Below are positions 8,130-15,466 of a DNA stretch of 37,244 nt, piece after piece (position 1 is the first letter of the stretch; each line of letters opens with the position of its first letter). This DNA is from an uncultured Oscillospiraceae bacterium (GTDB taxonomy: Bacteria; Bacillota; Clostridia; Oscillospirales; Oscillospiraceae), in contig CAJUEC010000023.1 of the NCBI GenBank assembly GCA_910585155.1, forward strand, positions 1-37,244, written 5' to 3'. The position numbers and the translations under genes are program-made. The notes beneath the pieces are model-generated. The model made no database searches, was not told the origin of the DNA, and saw nothing but the letters and a program-made list of their open reading frames with translations.

Positions 8130-9158
8130 TTACTTGTTGACGCGGACCCGCGGGTCGGCCAGACCGTAGGCCAGGTCCACCACCAGGTTGCCCGCCAGTC
8201 CAAGGATCACATAGAACATCTGCAAAAGCAGCACGACTTCAAAATCCTTCGCGTTCAGACTATTGATATAGATACGGCCCACGCCGTTCAGGCCGAAAAT
8301 GTTCTCAATGACAATAGAGCCGGAAAAAATCCCGGTAAACCAGCCAATCACCAGCGTAATGATGGGGATCAGCGCGTTGCGGAAGGCGTGGCTGTATACC
8401 ACCACCCGCTCCCGAAGGCCCTTGGCCCGGGCGGTGCGGATGCAGTCCAAGCTCAGTGCCTCGCTCATGGCGGCCCGGGTGTAGCGGGTCATGCCGCCCA
8501 GGGAGGAGAAGGTCATGGCGATCAGCGGCAGCAACATATAATACAGCCGGTCCTTCAGCTCCTGCAGGCCGGTGTAGTCGGACCCTGGCGTCTTCATGCC
8601 CGAAACTGGGAACCAGCCCAGGTTGATGGCAAATATCCAGACAAATACAATAGCTATGATAAATCCTGGGATGCTGTATCCCACAATGGTGGCCACCTGT
8701 ACACCGGTGTCCAGCCGGCTGCCCCGCTTGGTGGCGCACAGGATGCCCAGGGGAATGGTAATCCCCAGGCCAAGAACGGTGGCAAAAATGTTGATGAAAA
8801 CCGTGTTTTCCATGGGACGGGCCAGCACCTCAGTGACTGGCCGGTCATACTCGTAGCTGTAGCCGAAATTCCCCTGAAGAATACCGTTGTATTTTCCGTT
8901 GATGGGGCCCAGTCCCAGCCAGCCCAGGTAACGGACAAACACATTCTGGTCAGTCCCCAGCTCCCTGCGGTACTGATCCACCCGCTCCTGATAGAGCTGG
9001 GGTGCATTGGGATTGTTCTTCAGGCTCTGCTTATATGGCTCCGCCTCCACAACCGCCCGGTCAAAGGGGATGATGGAGTACACGAAGAACATGATAAAGG
9101 AGAGGATCGCCAGAACCACCAGCATATAGCCCAAACGCTTTACTATATATTTTCCCAT
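8130..9158 (-). CDS. oppB: Oligopeptide permease OppB
   Basis: This 342-residue integral membrane protein forms the translocation path with OppC. It begins with the family-typical MGKYIVKRLGYMLVVLAILS (first membrane segment), has a long extracytoplasmic loop (residues about 35-120), and then the BPD_transp_1 domain with the conserved coupling segment RTARAKGLRERVVVYSHAFR. An earlier in-frame start at 9230 would run through the hairpin after oppA. ATG 9158 is preferred because GAAGGGAAG precedes it and the product then starts like other OppB proteins. It lies downstream of oppA with a hairpin in between, and 14 bases before oppC. Confidence 0.95.
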   Translation of the reverse strand: MGKYIVKRLGYMLVVLAILSFIMFFVYSIIPFDRAVVEAEPYKQSLKNNPNAPQLYQERVDQYRRELGTDQNVFVRYLGWLGLGPINGKYNGILQGNFGYSYEYDRPVTEVLARPMENTVFINIFATVLGLGITIPLGILCATKRGSRLDTGVQVATIVGYSIPGFIIAIVFVWIFAINLGWFPVSGMKTPGSDYTGLQELKDRLYYMLLPLIAMTFSSLGGMTRYTRAAMSEALSLDCIRTARAKGLRERVVVYSHAFRNALIPIITLVIGWFTGIFSGSIVIENIFGLNGVGRIYINSLNAKDFEVVLLLQMFYVILGLAGNLVVDLAYGLADPRVRVNK

Positions 9159-9197
9159 ATCGTACTTCCCTTCTCGCCGCGGCGTAGGAATGGGAAA

Positions 9198-9228
9198 GGG
9201 GCAGCCGAACCCTGCGGCTGGCTGCCCC
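9198..9228 (-). terminator. Intergenic hairpin between oppA and oppB
   Basis: A perfect 9-bp stem (9198-9206 with 9220-9228) has a 13-nt loop and, on the minus strand, only TTTCCC after it. The U-tract is weak, so partial termination or mRNA stabilisation is more likely than full termination. That would give more binding protein than permease, a usual arrangement for Opp systems. Confidence 0.6.
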
Positions 9229-9264
9229 ACCCCTTTGTGCTGTTATTTTCTCTGGCGAACTGGA

Positions 9265-11415
9265 TTAATAGCCCTTCACGTTGGCGTACAGCAGGGCCTT
9301 GCGCGGACCGAAGAAGGGAGTGGTCTTAAAGTTCTCCAGCTTGGTGTGGTACACATCATAGTAGAAATTGGAGTACAGGGGGATGTCGGGCATGAGCTCA
9401 TTCCAGCGCTCAATATAGGCCATCCACCACTGATAGTACTCCTCCTTGGTGGTGGAATTGTACACCATGGCCATGGACAGGTAGTCCATGCCCAGCTTGT
9501 CGCCGGAGGCGGCCACGGCCTCGTCGTAGCTCAGGCGCTCGGCCTCCTTGTCATAGGGGAAGGCCTCGTCGTACTCATCAAACAGCTTGTTGACAGAGTA
9601 GGGGAAATACTCGGGGGCCAGGGACCAGTTGTAGGCGTAGTCGTACACCTCGCTGTTCCAGCCGGTGGCCAGGTTATACATGTTGTAGGTGGGAGTGCCC
9701 TCATAGCCCATGGAGGACATACGGTAGATATTGCCCTGCAGCACGGTGAAGTCACCGCTGGTGGAGCGGATGACCATGCCCGCAGCACTCAGGTCGGAGC
9801 TGTTGCTCAGCATGGTGCTCAGCAGGTCAGACACGCTGTTTCCAGAGGTGCCGTACCAGTTGATGGCCAGGGGCATATAGTACTCGCCGTTGATCTCCAC
9901 GGTCTGGTAGGTCACACCGTCGGTGTTGGCCACGGAGGCGTAGGTCTTGTTGGTGCCGGAACCGTCCCAGCCCTCGGCCTCCTCGGCAGTCAGCTTCTTG
10001 TAGCGCACAGCGTCCACGCCGGAAGCGCCGGCCACATAGGGCTCACCCTTGGAGTTGTAGATCCAGCCGCCGTCCTCCAGCACCTTGATGGCGGTGTCGG
10101 GGGAGAAGGAGTAGTCGATCAGCTCGATGTCGTCCTGCACAGCGCGGTAGGAAGCGAAGTCGGGGCTGTAGGGGCCGTCCACCACCACGCCGTAGCCGCC
10201 GGTGAAGGTCTGGCAGAACTCGGTGCGGTTGAGCAGGTAGGCAACGGCCTGACGGACCTCCTGGAACATGGTGGGACCAAAGTCGCAGTCAAACTGGATC
10301 TTGCCGTAACCGGCGCGCTGGTAGTGGGTCTCAGTGAACTTCTCACCGTCCACCAGGGCCAAGGCATTCTTGGTCAGCTCACCGCCGGTGATGGCGGGCA
10401 GCAGGTCCACGCCGCCGCTGGAGAGCTCGCCCACACAGGTCTCCTCAACAGCCAGGACGTACACGATGGTCTCAATGGAAGGCTTCTGGCCCTCGAAGTT
10501 GCCCTTAAACTCGGGGTTGATGGTCAGGGTCACCTGCTTGGTGCCCTCGTCCCACTCGGTGATGGTGTAGGGACCGCTGTAGGGGTACTTGCTCACGTCA
10601 TAGCGGTTGCTCAGAATCTCCAGGCCCTTGACGTACTGGGCATCCTCGCCCTCGCCGGTCTTCTCATAGAAGTTGTCGGTGAGGTAGCAGCCGTTGCCGT
10701 CGTCCACGATGTCCACGCCCTCGCCCAGGAACAGGCCCAGGGGGCTGGGCTGAAGGGCGGCGGTGGTATAGGAGAAATAGCTGAGCTCCGAGCCCTTGAC
10801 GGTCAGTTCATAGGTGTACTCGTCCAGCAGACGCACACCGGCGAACTCCTTCTTGCCCTCCTCGGAGCCAGGGCCGGCATAGACATTGAAGTCCTCAAAG
10901 CCCACCAGGACCTGGCCGGACATGCCGGAGCGGTTGGCATCGGCGCACACGGGGCCGGAAGAGAAAGCCAGTATGTCCGCCACATAGTGCTTGGCAGTGA
11001 TGGGGGTGCCGTCGCTGAAGGTCAGGTCACGGGCAATCTCCACGGTGTAGGTCCGGGAGCCGTCCTCGTTGTCAACCTCGGAGTGGTTGACAACGGAGGT
11101 CTGGTTCCACTGGTAGACGCCGTCCCTGTCGGTCTCCATGGCGGCGTAGCCGGCGGTCAGGAACCACACGGCCTGGTCCGTCGCATTGGCGCTGGAGGTA
11201 CCCCAGCCGGGGCTGCGGAAATCGCCGCTCATTTCGGTAATATCACCGATGACGATTTTGTTTTCATAGACCTCCTGGGACTCAGCGGGGTCGGGCGCAG
11301 TGCTGTTCTCGCCGCCGGCGCTGGGTGCACTGGTGGGATCAGCCGCCTGCTGTGTGCAGGCAGCCAGGGAGAGCACCATCATGGCAGCCAGCAGAAGCGC
11401 AAGAAACTTCTTCAT
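9265..11415 (-). CDS. oppA: Oligopeptide-binding lipoprotein OppA
   Basis: The 716-residue product is an extracytoplasmic solute-binding protein of family 5 (peptide/nickel type). It has a lipoprotein signal peptide with lipobox LAAC ending at Cys20, then a Ser/Pro/Gly-rich linker (about 21-45), then the binding domain with family features such as REIARDLTFSDGTPITAKHYV-type segments (here VEIARDLTFSDGTPITA), YSGPYTITEWDEGTKQVTL, and the EVRQAVAYLLNR block. It captures peptides outside the cell and delivers them to OppB/OppC. It is longer than many OppA proteins (about 540-600), possibly to fit the propeller-bearing OppC; this is inference. The start is supported by AAGGAGGAAG. It is the first gene of the operon. 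Confidence 0.95.
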   Translation of the reverse strand: MKKFLALLLAAMMVLSLAACTQQAADPTSAPSAGGENSTAPDPAESQEVYENKIVIGDITEMSGDFRSPGWGTSSANATDQAVWFLTAGYAAMETDRDGVYQWNQTSVVNHSEVDNEDGSRTYTVEIARDLTFSDGTPITAKHYVADILAFSSGPVCADANRSGMSGQVLVGFEDFNVYAGPGSEEGKKEFAGVRLLDEYTYELTVKGSELSYFSYTTAALQPSPLGLFLGEGVDIVDDGNGCYLTDNFYEKTGEGEDAQYVKGLEILSNRYDVSKYPYSGPYTITEWDEGTKQVTLTINPEFKGNFEGQKPSIETIVYVLAVEETCVGELSSGGVDLLPAITGGELTKNALALVDGEKFTETHYQRAGYGKIQFDCDFGPTMFQEVRQAVAYLLNRTEFCQTFTGGYGVVVDGPYSPDFASYRAVQDDIELIDYSFSPDTAIKVLEDGGWIYNSKGEPYVAGASGVDAVRYKKLTAEEAEGWDGSGTNKTYASVANTDGVTYQTVEINGEYYMPLAINWYGTSGNSVSDLLSTMLSNSSDLSAAGMVIRSTSGDFTVLQGNIYRMSSMGYEGTPTYNMYNLATGWNSEVYDYAYNWSLAPEYFPYSVNKLFDEYDEAFPYDKEAERLSYDEAVAASGDKLGMDYLSMAMVYNSTTKEEYYQWWMAYIERWNELMPDIPLYSNFYYDVYHTKLENFKTTPFFGPRKALLYANVKGY

Positions 11416-11757
11416 ATAACTTCCTCCTTAATATTTTTATCCATAACCGCCGTACTCCCTCTCTGTTTGGGGGCGATGCCGACAGCTATCGATCTTGGTT
11501 CAGGCCCCTGGGCGGGGCGGCGCTTTCGCGCATTGCACGGATAAATTCCCGGCTACAAGAAAGAAGGAGCTCCGCCCCCGTCAGCGGTGAAGCGTGCTCC
11601 CTTTTGGGAAGCCAAAAGGGGGCGCAAGGGCCGGCCCTTGCGCCTGGCCTGTTTTCTGCGTCCACCGGGGCAGCCCCAGCCACGCTCCGGCGAAAACCGC
11701 CTCAGGCCATGCTGCGTTGTGGATACAAAAGACGGTTGAACTCCTGGTTGAATCCGT
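11416..11757 (-). promoter_or_regulatory. Long structured leader of the opp operon
   Basis: About 340 bases lie between the predicted transcription start (near 11757) and the oppA start, with no supported gene. They hold a perfect 22-base palindrome at 11622-11643 (GCGCAAGGGCC and its complement) immediately beside a 9-bp hairpin with a 4-nt loop (11599-11607 with 11612-11620). Near the 5' end a 5-bp stem GACGG/CCGTC is followed by TCTTTTG, with two TTCAAC direct repeats inside its loop. I compared it with the riboswitch classes I know and recognised none. It could be a regulated leader or a dispersed intergenic repeat inserted in one. Confidence 0.5.
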
Positions 11758-11763
11758 CTATTA

Positions 11764-11792
11764 ATTTTAGTATATTCCGTTTGATTTTTCAA
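11764..11792 (-). promoter_or_regulatory. Predicted sigma-A promoter of the opp operon
   Basis: On the minus strand TTGAAA (11792-11787) and TAAAAT (11769-11764) are separated by exactly 17 bases; each differs from consensus by one base. It lies in the AT-rich stretch upstream of oppA. This is the best promoter match seen in the window. Confidence 0.75.
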
Positions 11793-12142
11793 TGAAAAGC
11801 CCGCACTTTTTCTCTTTTCTGTAATAGTGCCGAAAATCGCCCGCTTTTTTCCGCTCGGATTGGTGATTTCGTTCGTCCATTTTCTTGCAGCTTCCAAATT
11901 CGCCGCTTGCAAACGTCCTCCAGGCGCGTACATCCGTTTCCCACAGCCAGGAGACCGGCTTCCCTCTCACGCAGCCGCCATTCCGGCCTCGCGCACACAT
12001 ATGGTTATGGCGCCGTGACCGGCGCGGGCGGGACCGCCAGCGCGCCCCCCATCATTATGGATCAGGGGCGCTTTTCTATGCGCCGGCAGCAGCAGCTCTC
12101 CGCCCAGCTGACTGTCCGGCACACCGGTGAAAGACACGAGGG
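11793..12142. other. Intergenic region between glycan operon and opp promoter
   Basis: About 350 bases hold no supported gene; the frames through it lack ribosome binding sites and family resemblance. It contains GC-rich inverted repeats near 12020-12085, for example GGCGC/GCGCC around 12067-12084, but no hairpin with a clear U-tract. I cannot point to the terminator of the glycan operon. Confidence 0.5.
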
Positions 12143-13570
12143 TCAGTTCTCCTCCTTCACCTTCTGCTTCAGCTGGGTGGACGACACTCCCCGGGTGTAC
12201 TCCGGCTCAATGACTTCACCGCCCCACGACCTCATCAGGTCAATGGCCTTCTCCCGCACCTGGGCCAGGGGGCCTGTGCGCCAGTCCGTGCCGTGGACCA
12301 TGTAGTCCGGCCGGTACCGCCGCAGGTTGTCCGCATAGTCCTTTGTCTCCTGGCAGACCACCTCGTCCACGTATTTCACGCTCTCCAGCACGGCCTTCCG
12401 CCGTTCGTAGTCCATATAGGGCTCCGGCTTATAGCTGCGGATGGCCTCGTCGCTGAACAGCCCCACCACCACCCGGCCCAGGGAGGCGGCGGTTTTCAAA
12501 ATGTTGATGTGTCCCGGGTGGAGGATGTCCGCCGCCATGGGCACATACACCAGCTTGGTGTAGGGGAAACCGGCGGCCTTGATGCGCTCCCGCACCTGCC
12601 GGTCCAGGAAGATATCCGGGTTGTCGGTGGCGCACTCCGGCATCAGGGGCTTGGCCGGAGACTGGCAGTGGTGGACGCAGCCGTGGCACAGCGTCCCCTC
12701 CAGGCGGTCCTCCAGGAACATCCGCCGGACCTCCTTCATTTTATCACCGTACCAGCCCTCCTTCAAGGATACCTTATTCAGATCGGCCACAATGAGCATA
12801 TTCTCAAAGTCCGCGTTTTCCACGGACAGATAGCCCTCCCAGGTGACGCACAGCGCGTCAAAGGGCAGATTGCAGCGCCGGGTCTGCTCCTTGTCGTGGG
12901 TGCATTTCAGCTGCCAGTCGATTTCGGGCATATAGCCCCCCTGGTTATACACATCCTTGAACACAATCTGGTCCGCCAGACCGTCAAACACCCTGAAATA
13001 GTCGTCCCTGGTGTGTTCGGTGTACCGGGTGAGAATTCCGGTGATGTAAATCTTGAAGTTCCGGCCGCTCTCCCGCCGATATTGGTTTAAGTATACCAGA
13101 TGCCCATATACTTTGTCAAAATCATCATAGCCGTGGATGAACTCATAGAGCTTCCGCTCCGGCGCGTTGATGGAGAACTTCACGCTGTCCACCCCCGCGT
13201 CCACCACCGCCCGGATCCGTTCCGGCGTGGCCAATGAGCCGTTGGAGGTGAGGTATACATAGGTATAACCGATCTCCTTGGCCAGCCTGATGTACTCCGG
13301 CAGCTCCGGCACAATAAAGGGCTCCCCGGTGGCGTACATACCCACCTCCCGCGCCCCCAGTTCATAGGCCTGGCGCAGCACGCTCTCCACCATCTCGGGG
13401 GCCATTTTGCCCACCCGCCGCTTCATCTTCTGATGGGCGCAGAACAGGCATTTGTGGTTGCAGGCGTTGGACAGCTCCAGCAGGAAGTTGGTGGCGGGGA
13501 AGGGGGGCTCCAGGGTATACAGCTCCGTCCGCTCCGCCTTTTTCAGGGATACCCGTTCTTGCAAATCCAT
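12143..13570 (-). CDS. Radical SAM/SPASM protein fused to a cytidylyltransferase-like domain
   Basis: The 475-residue product has two parts. Residues about 25-310 are a radical SAM domain with the cluster motif CNHKCLFC (C37, C41, C44) and a Cys-rich SPASM-like tail (C223, C233, C241, C295, C298, C302). Residues about 338-475 are a nucleotidyltransferase of the glycerol-3-phosphate cytidylyltransferase (TagD) type, with HPGH at 351-354 and RGVSSTQLK at 460-468, matching the HxGH and ISST-type motifs. The last domain is clearly related to the N-terminal domain of the next upstream gene product (shared RPDYxVHGxDW). It is the last gene of the island. I infer radical chemistry on a substrate held as, or then converted to, a CMP derivative. 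The substrate is unknown. Start supported by AAGGAG. Confidence 0.85.
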   Translation of the reverse strand: MDLQERVSLKKAERTELYTLEPPFPATNFLLELSNACNHKCLFCAHQKMKRRVGKMAPEMVESVLRQAYELGAREVGMYATGEPFIVPELPEYIRLAKEIGYTYVYLTSNGSLATPERIRAVVDAGVDSVKFSINAPERKLYEFIHGYDDFDKVYGHLVYLNQYRRESGRNFKIYITGILTRYTEHTRDDYFRVFDGLADQIVFKDVYNQGGYMPEIDWQLKCTHDKEQTRRCNLPFDALCVTWEGYLSVENADFENMLIVADLNKVSLKEGWYGDKMKEVRRMFLEDRLEGTLCHGCVHHCQSPAKPLMPECATDNPDIFLDRQVRERIKAAGFPYTKLVYVPMAADILHPGHINILKTAASLGRVVVGLFSDEAIRSYKPEPYMDYERRKAVLESVKYVDEVVCQETKDYADNLRRYRPDYMVHGTDWRTGPLAQVREKAIDLMRSWGGEVIEPEYTRGVSSTQLKQKVKEEN

Positions 13571-13618
13571 GACATATTCTCCTTATTTTCATTGCCCCTC
13601 CAGAGGGAAAACCGGGCG

Positions 13619-14926
13619 TTATTCCTCTGGAATAAGCGTCAAAATCTCCTTGATAGGCATACAGTAGGCCTCGTCGGCCTCCTTGGCCCGGCGGCAGCGC
13701 AGAATGGTTTCAGCGGTTCTCCACATGGCGGGGTATCCGCTTCGGATCAGATGGTTGGCGTAGATCACCACATTCACCCCCCGCCGCCGCCACTCCTCCT
13801 CCACAACCGTGTTGAAGGCAGTGGGCACCACCACCAGCGCTGTGTGGCTGTTTCTGGCCCGGAACCGGCGGCAGAACTCGAAAACCTCCTCCGGCTCCTT
13901 CCGGCGGGAGTGGATCATGATGCCCCCCGCTCCGGCCTCCACATAGGCGAAGGCCCGGGCCAGCGCGTCCTCCATCCCCTGCTCCAGAATCAGGCTCTCG
14001 ATCCGGGCCACGATCATGAACTCCCGGGTTTTCAGCGCCCGTTTCCCCGCCGAAATCTTATGGCAGAAGTTCTCGATGCTGTCCTGCTGCTGGTTGGCCT
14101 CCGCCCCAAACAGGGAGTTGCGCTTCAGCCCGATCTTGTCCTCGATGATGACGGCGGACACCCCGATGCGCTCCAGCGTGCGCACGGTGTACACAAAGTG
14201 CTCTGTCAGTCCCCCGGTGTCTCCGTCCAAAATCATGGGCTTGGTGGTCACCTCCATGATCTCGTTGACGGTGTTCATCCGGGAGGAGAAATCCACCAGC
14301 TCAATGTCCGGCTTGCCCTTGATGGTGGAGTCACACAGCGAGGATACCCACATCCCGTCAAACTGCCGGATGGCCCCGTTTTCCATCACCGCCGCCTTCT
14401 CCGCAATGAGGCCGGTGAGGCCGTTGTGGGCCTCCATGCAGGTAATCAGCCCCTTCGTCTCCATGAGCCACTTGAGCCGCCCCCGGCGCAGATCCGGAAT
14501 GGACAGCTGGGACCGGGCGGCGGCCTCCAGCCTGTCGTACTCCTGGTTGTGGGAGTAGGGATACTCCACCAGCTCTCCGCCGTACTCGGCCAGCAGCCGC
14601 AGACACTCCTCCCGCACCGGCTTTTGGAAGCCCTCCCGCCAGTCGTCCCCGTGGACCACATAGTCCGGTCGCAGCACCCGCAGCGGGGCGGCGTACCCGA
14701 TCTCATCCTGCCGGATGACGTTGGCGACTCCCTTTAAGCCCATAGCAATCTTCATCCGCTCCTGACAGGTGAGGAGCGGATGCCGCTTATAAGCGGCCAC
14801 CACCTCGTCCGTCAGCACCCCCACCGTCAGCTCGCCCAGCCCGGCCGCCCGGCGGATGATCTCCATGTGGCCCCCATGGATCACATCCGTGCCAATGGAC
14901 ATGAACACGGTCTTTTTCCCGCTCAT
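13619..14926 (-). CDS. Phosphoenolpyruvate mutase with N-terminal cytidylyltransferase domain
   Basis: The 435-residue product has an N-terminal nucleotidyltransferase domain (about 5-140; HGGH at 17-20, RPDYVVHGDDW at 87-97) and a C-terminal isocitrate-lyase/PEP-mutase domain (about 155-435). The latter shows the metal-binding DGDTGG (234-239) and the PEP mutase signature EDK, five residues, NS (262-271), which separates PEP mutase from relatives. PEP mutase converts phosphoenolpyruvate to phosphonopyruvate, the entry step of nearly all phosphonates. Cytidylyltransferase plus PEP mutase in this order is the layout of Fom1 of fosfomycin biosynthesis and of related capsule-cluster proteins. 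The usual C-terminal ISST-like motif of the cytidylyltransferase is not visible. It starts two bases after the kinase gene stop. Confidence 0.88.
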   Translation of the reverse strand: MSGKKTVFMSIGTDVIHGGHMEIIRRAAGLGELTVGVLTDEVVAAYKRHPLLTCQERMKIAMGLKGVANVIRQDEIGYAAPLRVLRPDYVVHGDDWREGFQKPVREECLRLLAEYGGELVEYPYSHNQEYDRLEAAARSQLSIPDLRRGRLKWLMETKGLITCMEAHNGLTGLIAEKAAVMENGAIRQFDGMWVSSLCDSTIKGKPDIELVDFSSRMNTVNEIMEVTTKPMILDGDTGGLTEHFVYTVRTLERIGVSAVIIEDKIGLKRNSLFGAEANQQQDSIENFCHKISAGKRALKTREFMIVARIESLILEQGMEDALARAFAYVEAGAGGIMIHSRRKEPEEVFEFCRRFRARNSHTALVVVPTAFNTVVEEEWRRRGVNVVIYANHLIRSGYPAMWRTAETILRCRRAKEADEAYCMPIKEILTLIPEE

Positions 14927-14927
14927 C

Positions 14928-15443
14928 TCAGCCTGCCCCTCCCCACACGGCCTGGCGCAGGCGCTCCACCTGCTCCTCCGGCGTCAGCTGGCCGTCGTTG
15001 ACCAGCACCAGGTCCGGGGCCTCGGGCAGCTCCACCTGGAGGCCCACCCCCGCCACGTTGTCCGCGTTCCGGCTGTAAAGCCCCTTCTGGTCTCTTCGCC
15101 GCAGGGTGTCCATGGACGCCTGTATGTACACCTCGTAGTACCCGGGGATGTTCGCCCGGTTCCAGGCCCGTACGCTGCGGAACAGGGAGATGGTGCAGCA
15201 CACCACTGTCACCCCCTGGCCTGCCAGCAGGGCGCACAGCCGCCCGTAGCTCTCCGCCAGCTTCCGCCGGTCTGAGCCGGAAAACCCCAGGCCCACGCCG
15301 AACACAGCGCGCATCTCGTCCCCGTCCAGCAGCACCACCGTTTCTCCGGATCTCTGCAGCTCGTCCCGCCACAGCCGTCCGATGGTGGTTTTTCCCGCCC
15401 CGGACAGGCCGGTGAGCCAATACACTCGTCCCTTTTTCTCCAT
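14928..15443 (-). CDS. Adenylylsulfate kinase (CysC)-like protein
   Basis: The 171-residue P-loop kinase begins with the family-typical VYWLTGLSGAGKTTI (Walker A GLSGAGKT), followed by LLDGDEMR, as in APS kinases. APS kinase phosphorylates adenylylsulfate to PAPS, the sulfate donor of sulfotransferases. A longer frame opens at 15617, but it runs back into the upstream gene. ATG 15443 is chosen because GGAAGGGAAC precedes it and the length then fits CysC. The next upstream gene has a sulfotransferase-like motif, which supports a sulfation role. No ATP sulfurylase is in the window. CysC homologues in some capsule clusters instead phosphorylate cytidine diphosphoramidate, an alternative worth keeping given the CMP-linked enzymes next door. 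Confidence 0.82.
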   Translation of the reverse strand: MEKKGRVYWLTGLSGAGKTTIGRLWRDELQRSGETVVLLDGDEMRAVFGVGLGFSGSDRRKLAESYGRLCALLAGQGVTVVCCTISLFRSVRAWNRANIPGYYEVYIQASMDTLRRRDQKGLYSRNADNVAGVGLQVELPEAPDLVLVNDGQLTPEEQVERLRQAVWGGAG

Positions 15444-15466
15444 ACGGTTCCCTTCCATCCCAAGCC

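Noticed and set aside
6619..8169. Plus-strand open frame of 516 codons opposite oppC
   Set aside because: Shadow of oppC; no ribosome binding site and no recognisable motif.
9190..11544. Plus-strand open frame of 784 codons opposite oppA
   Set aside because: Same kind of GC-driven shadow; rich in Gly, Val, His and Leu with no family resemblance, while oppA on the other strand has a clear signal peptide and domain motifs.
11793..12142. Possible cobalamin or cyclic di-GMP riboswitch in the region before the opp promoter
   Set aside because: Short GGGAAA- and GGACG-like pieces occur on the minus strand, but the conserved core and pairing of either class cannot be built.
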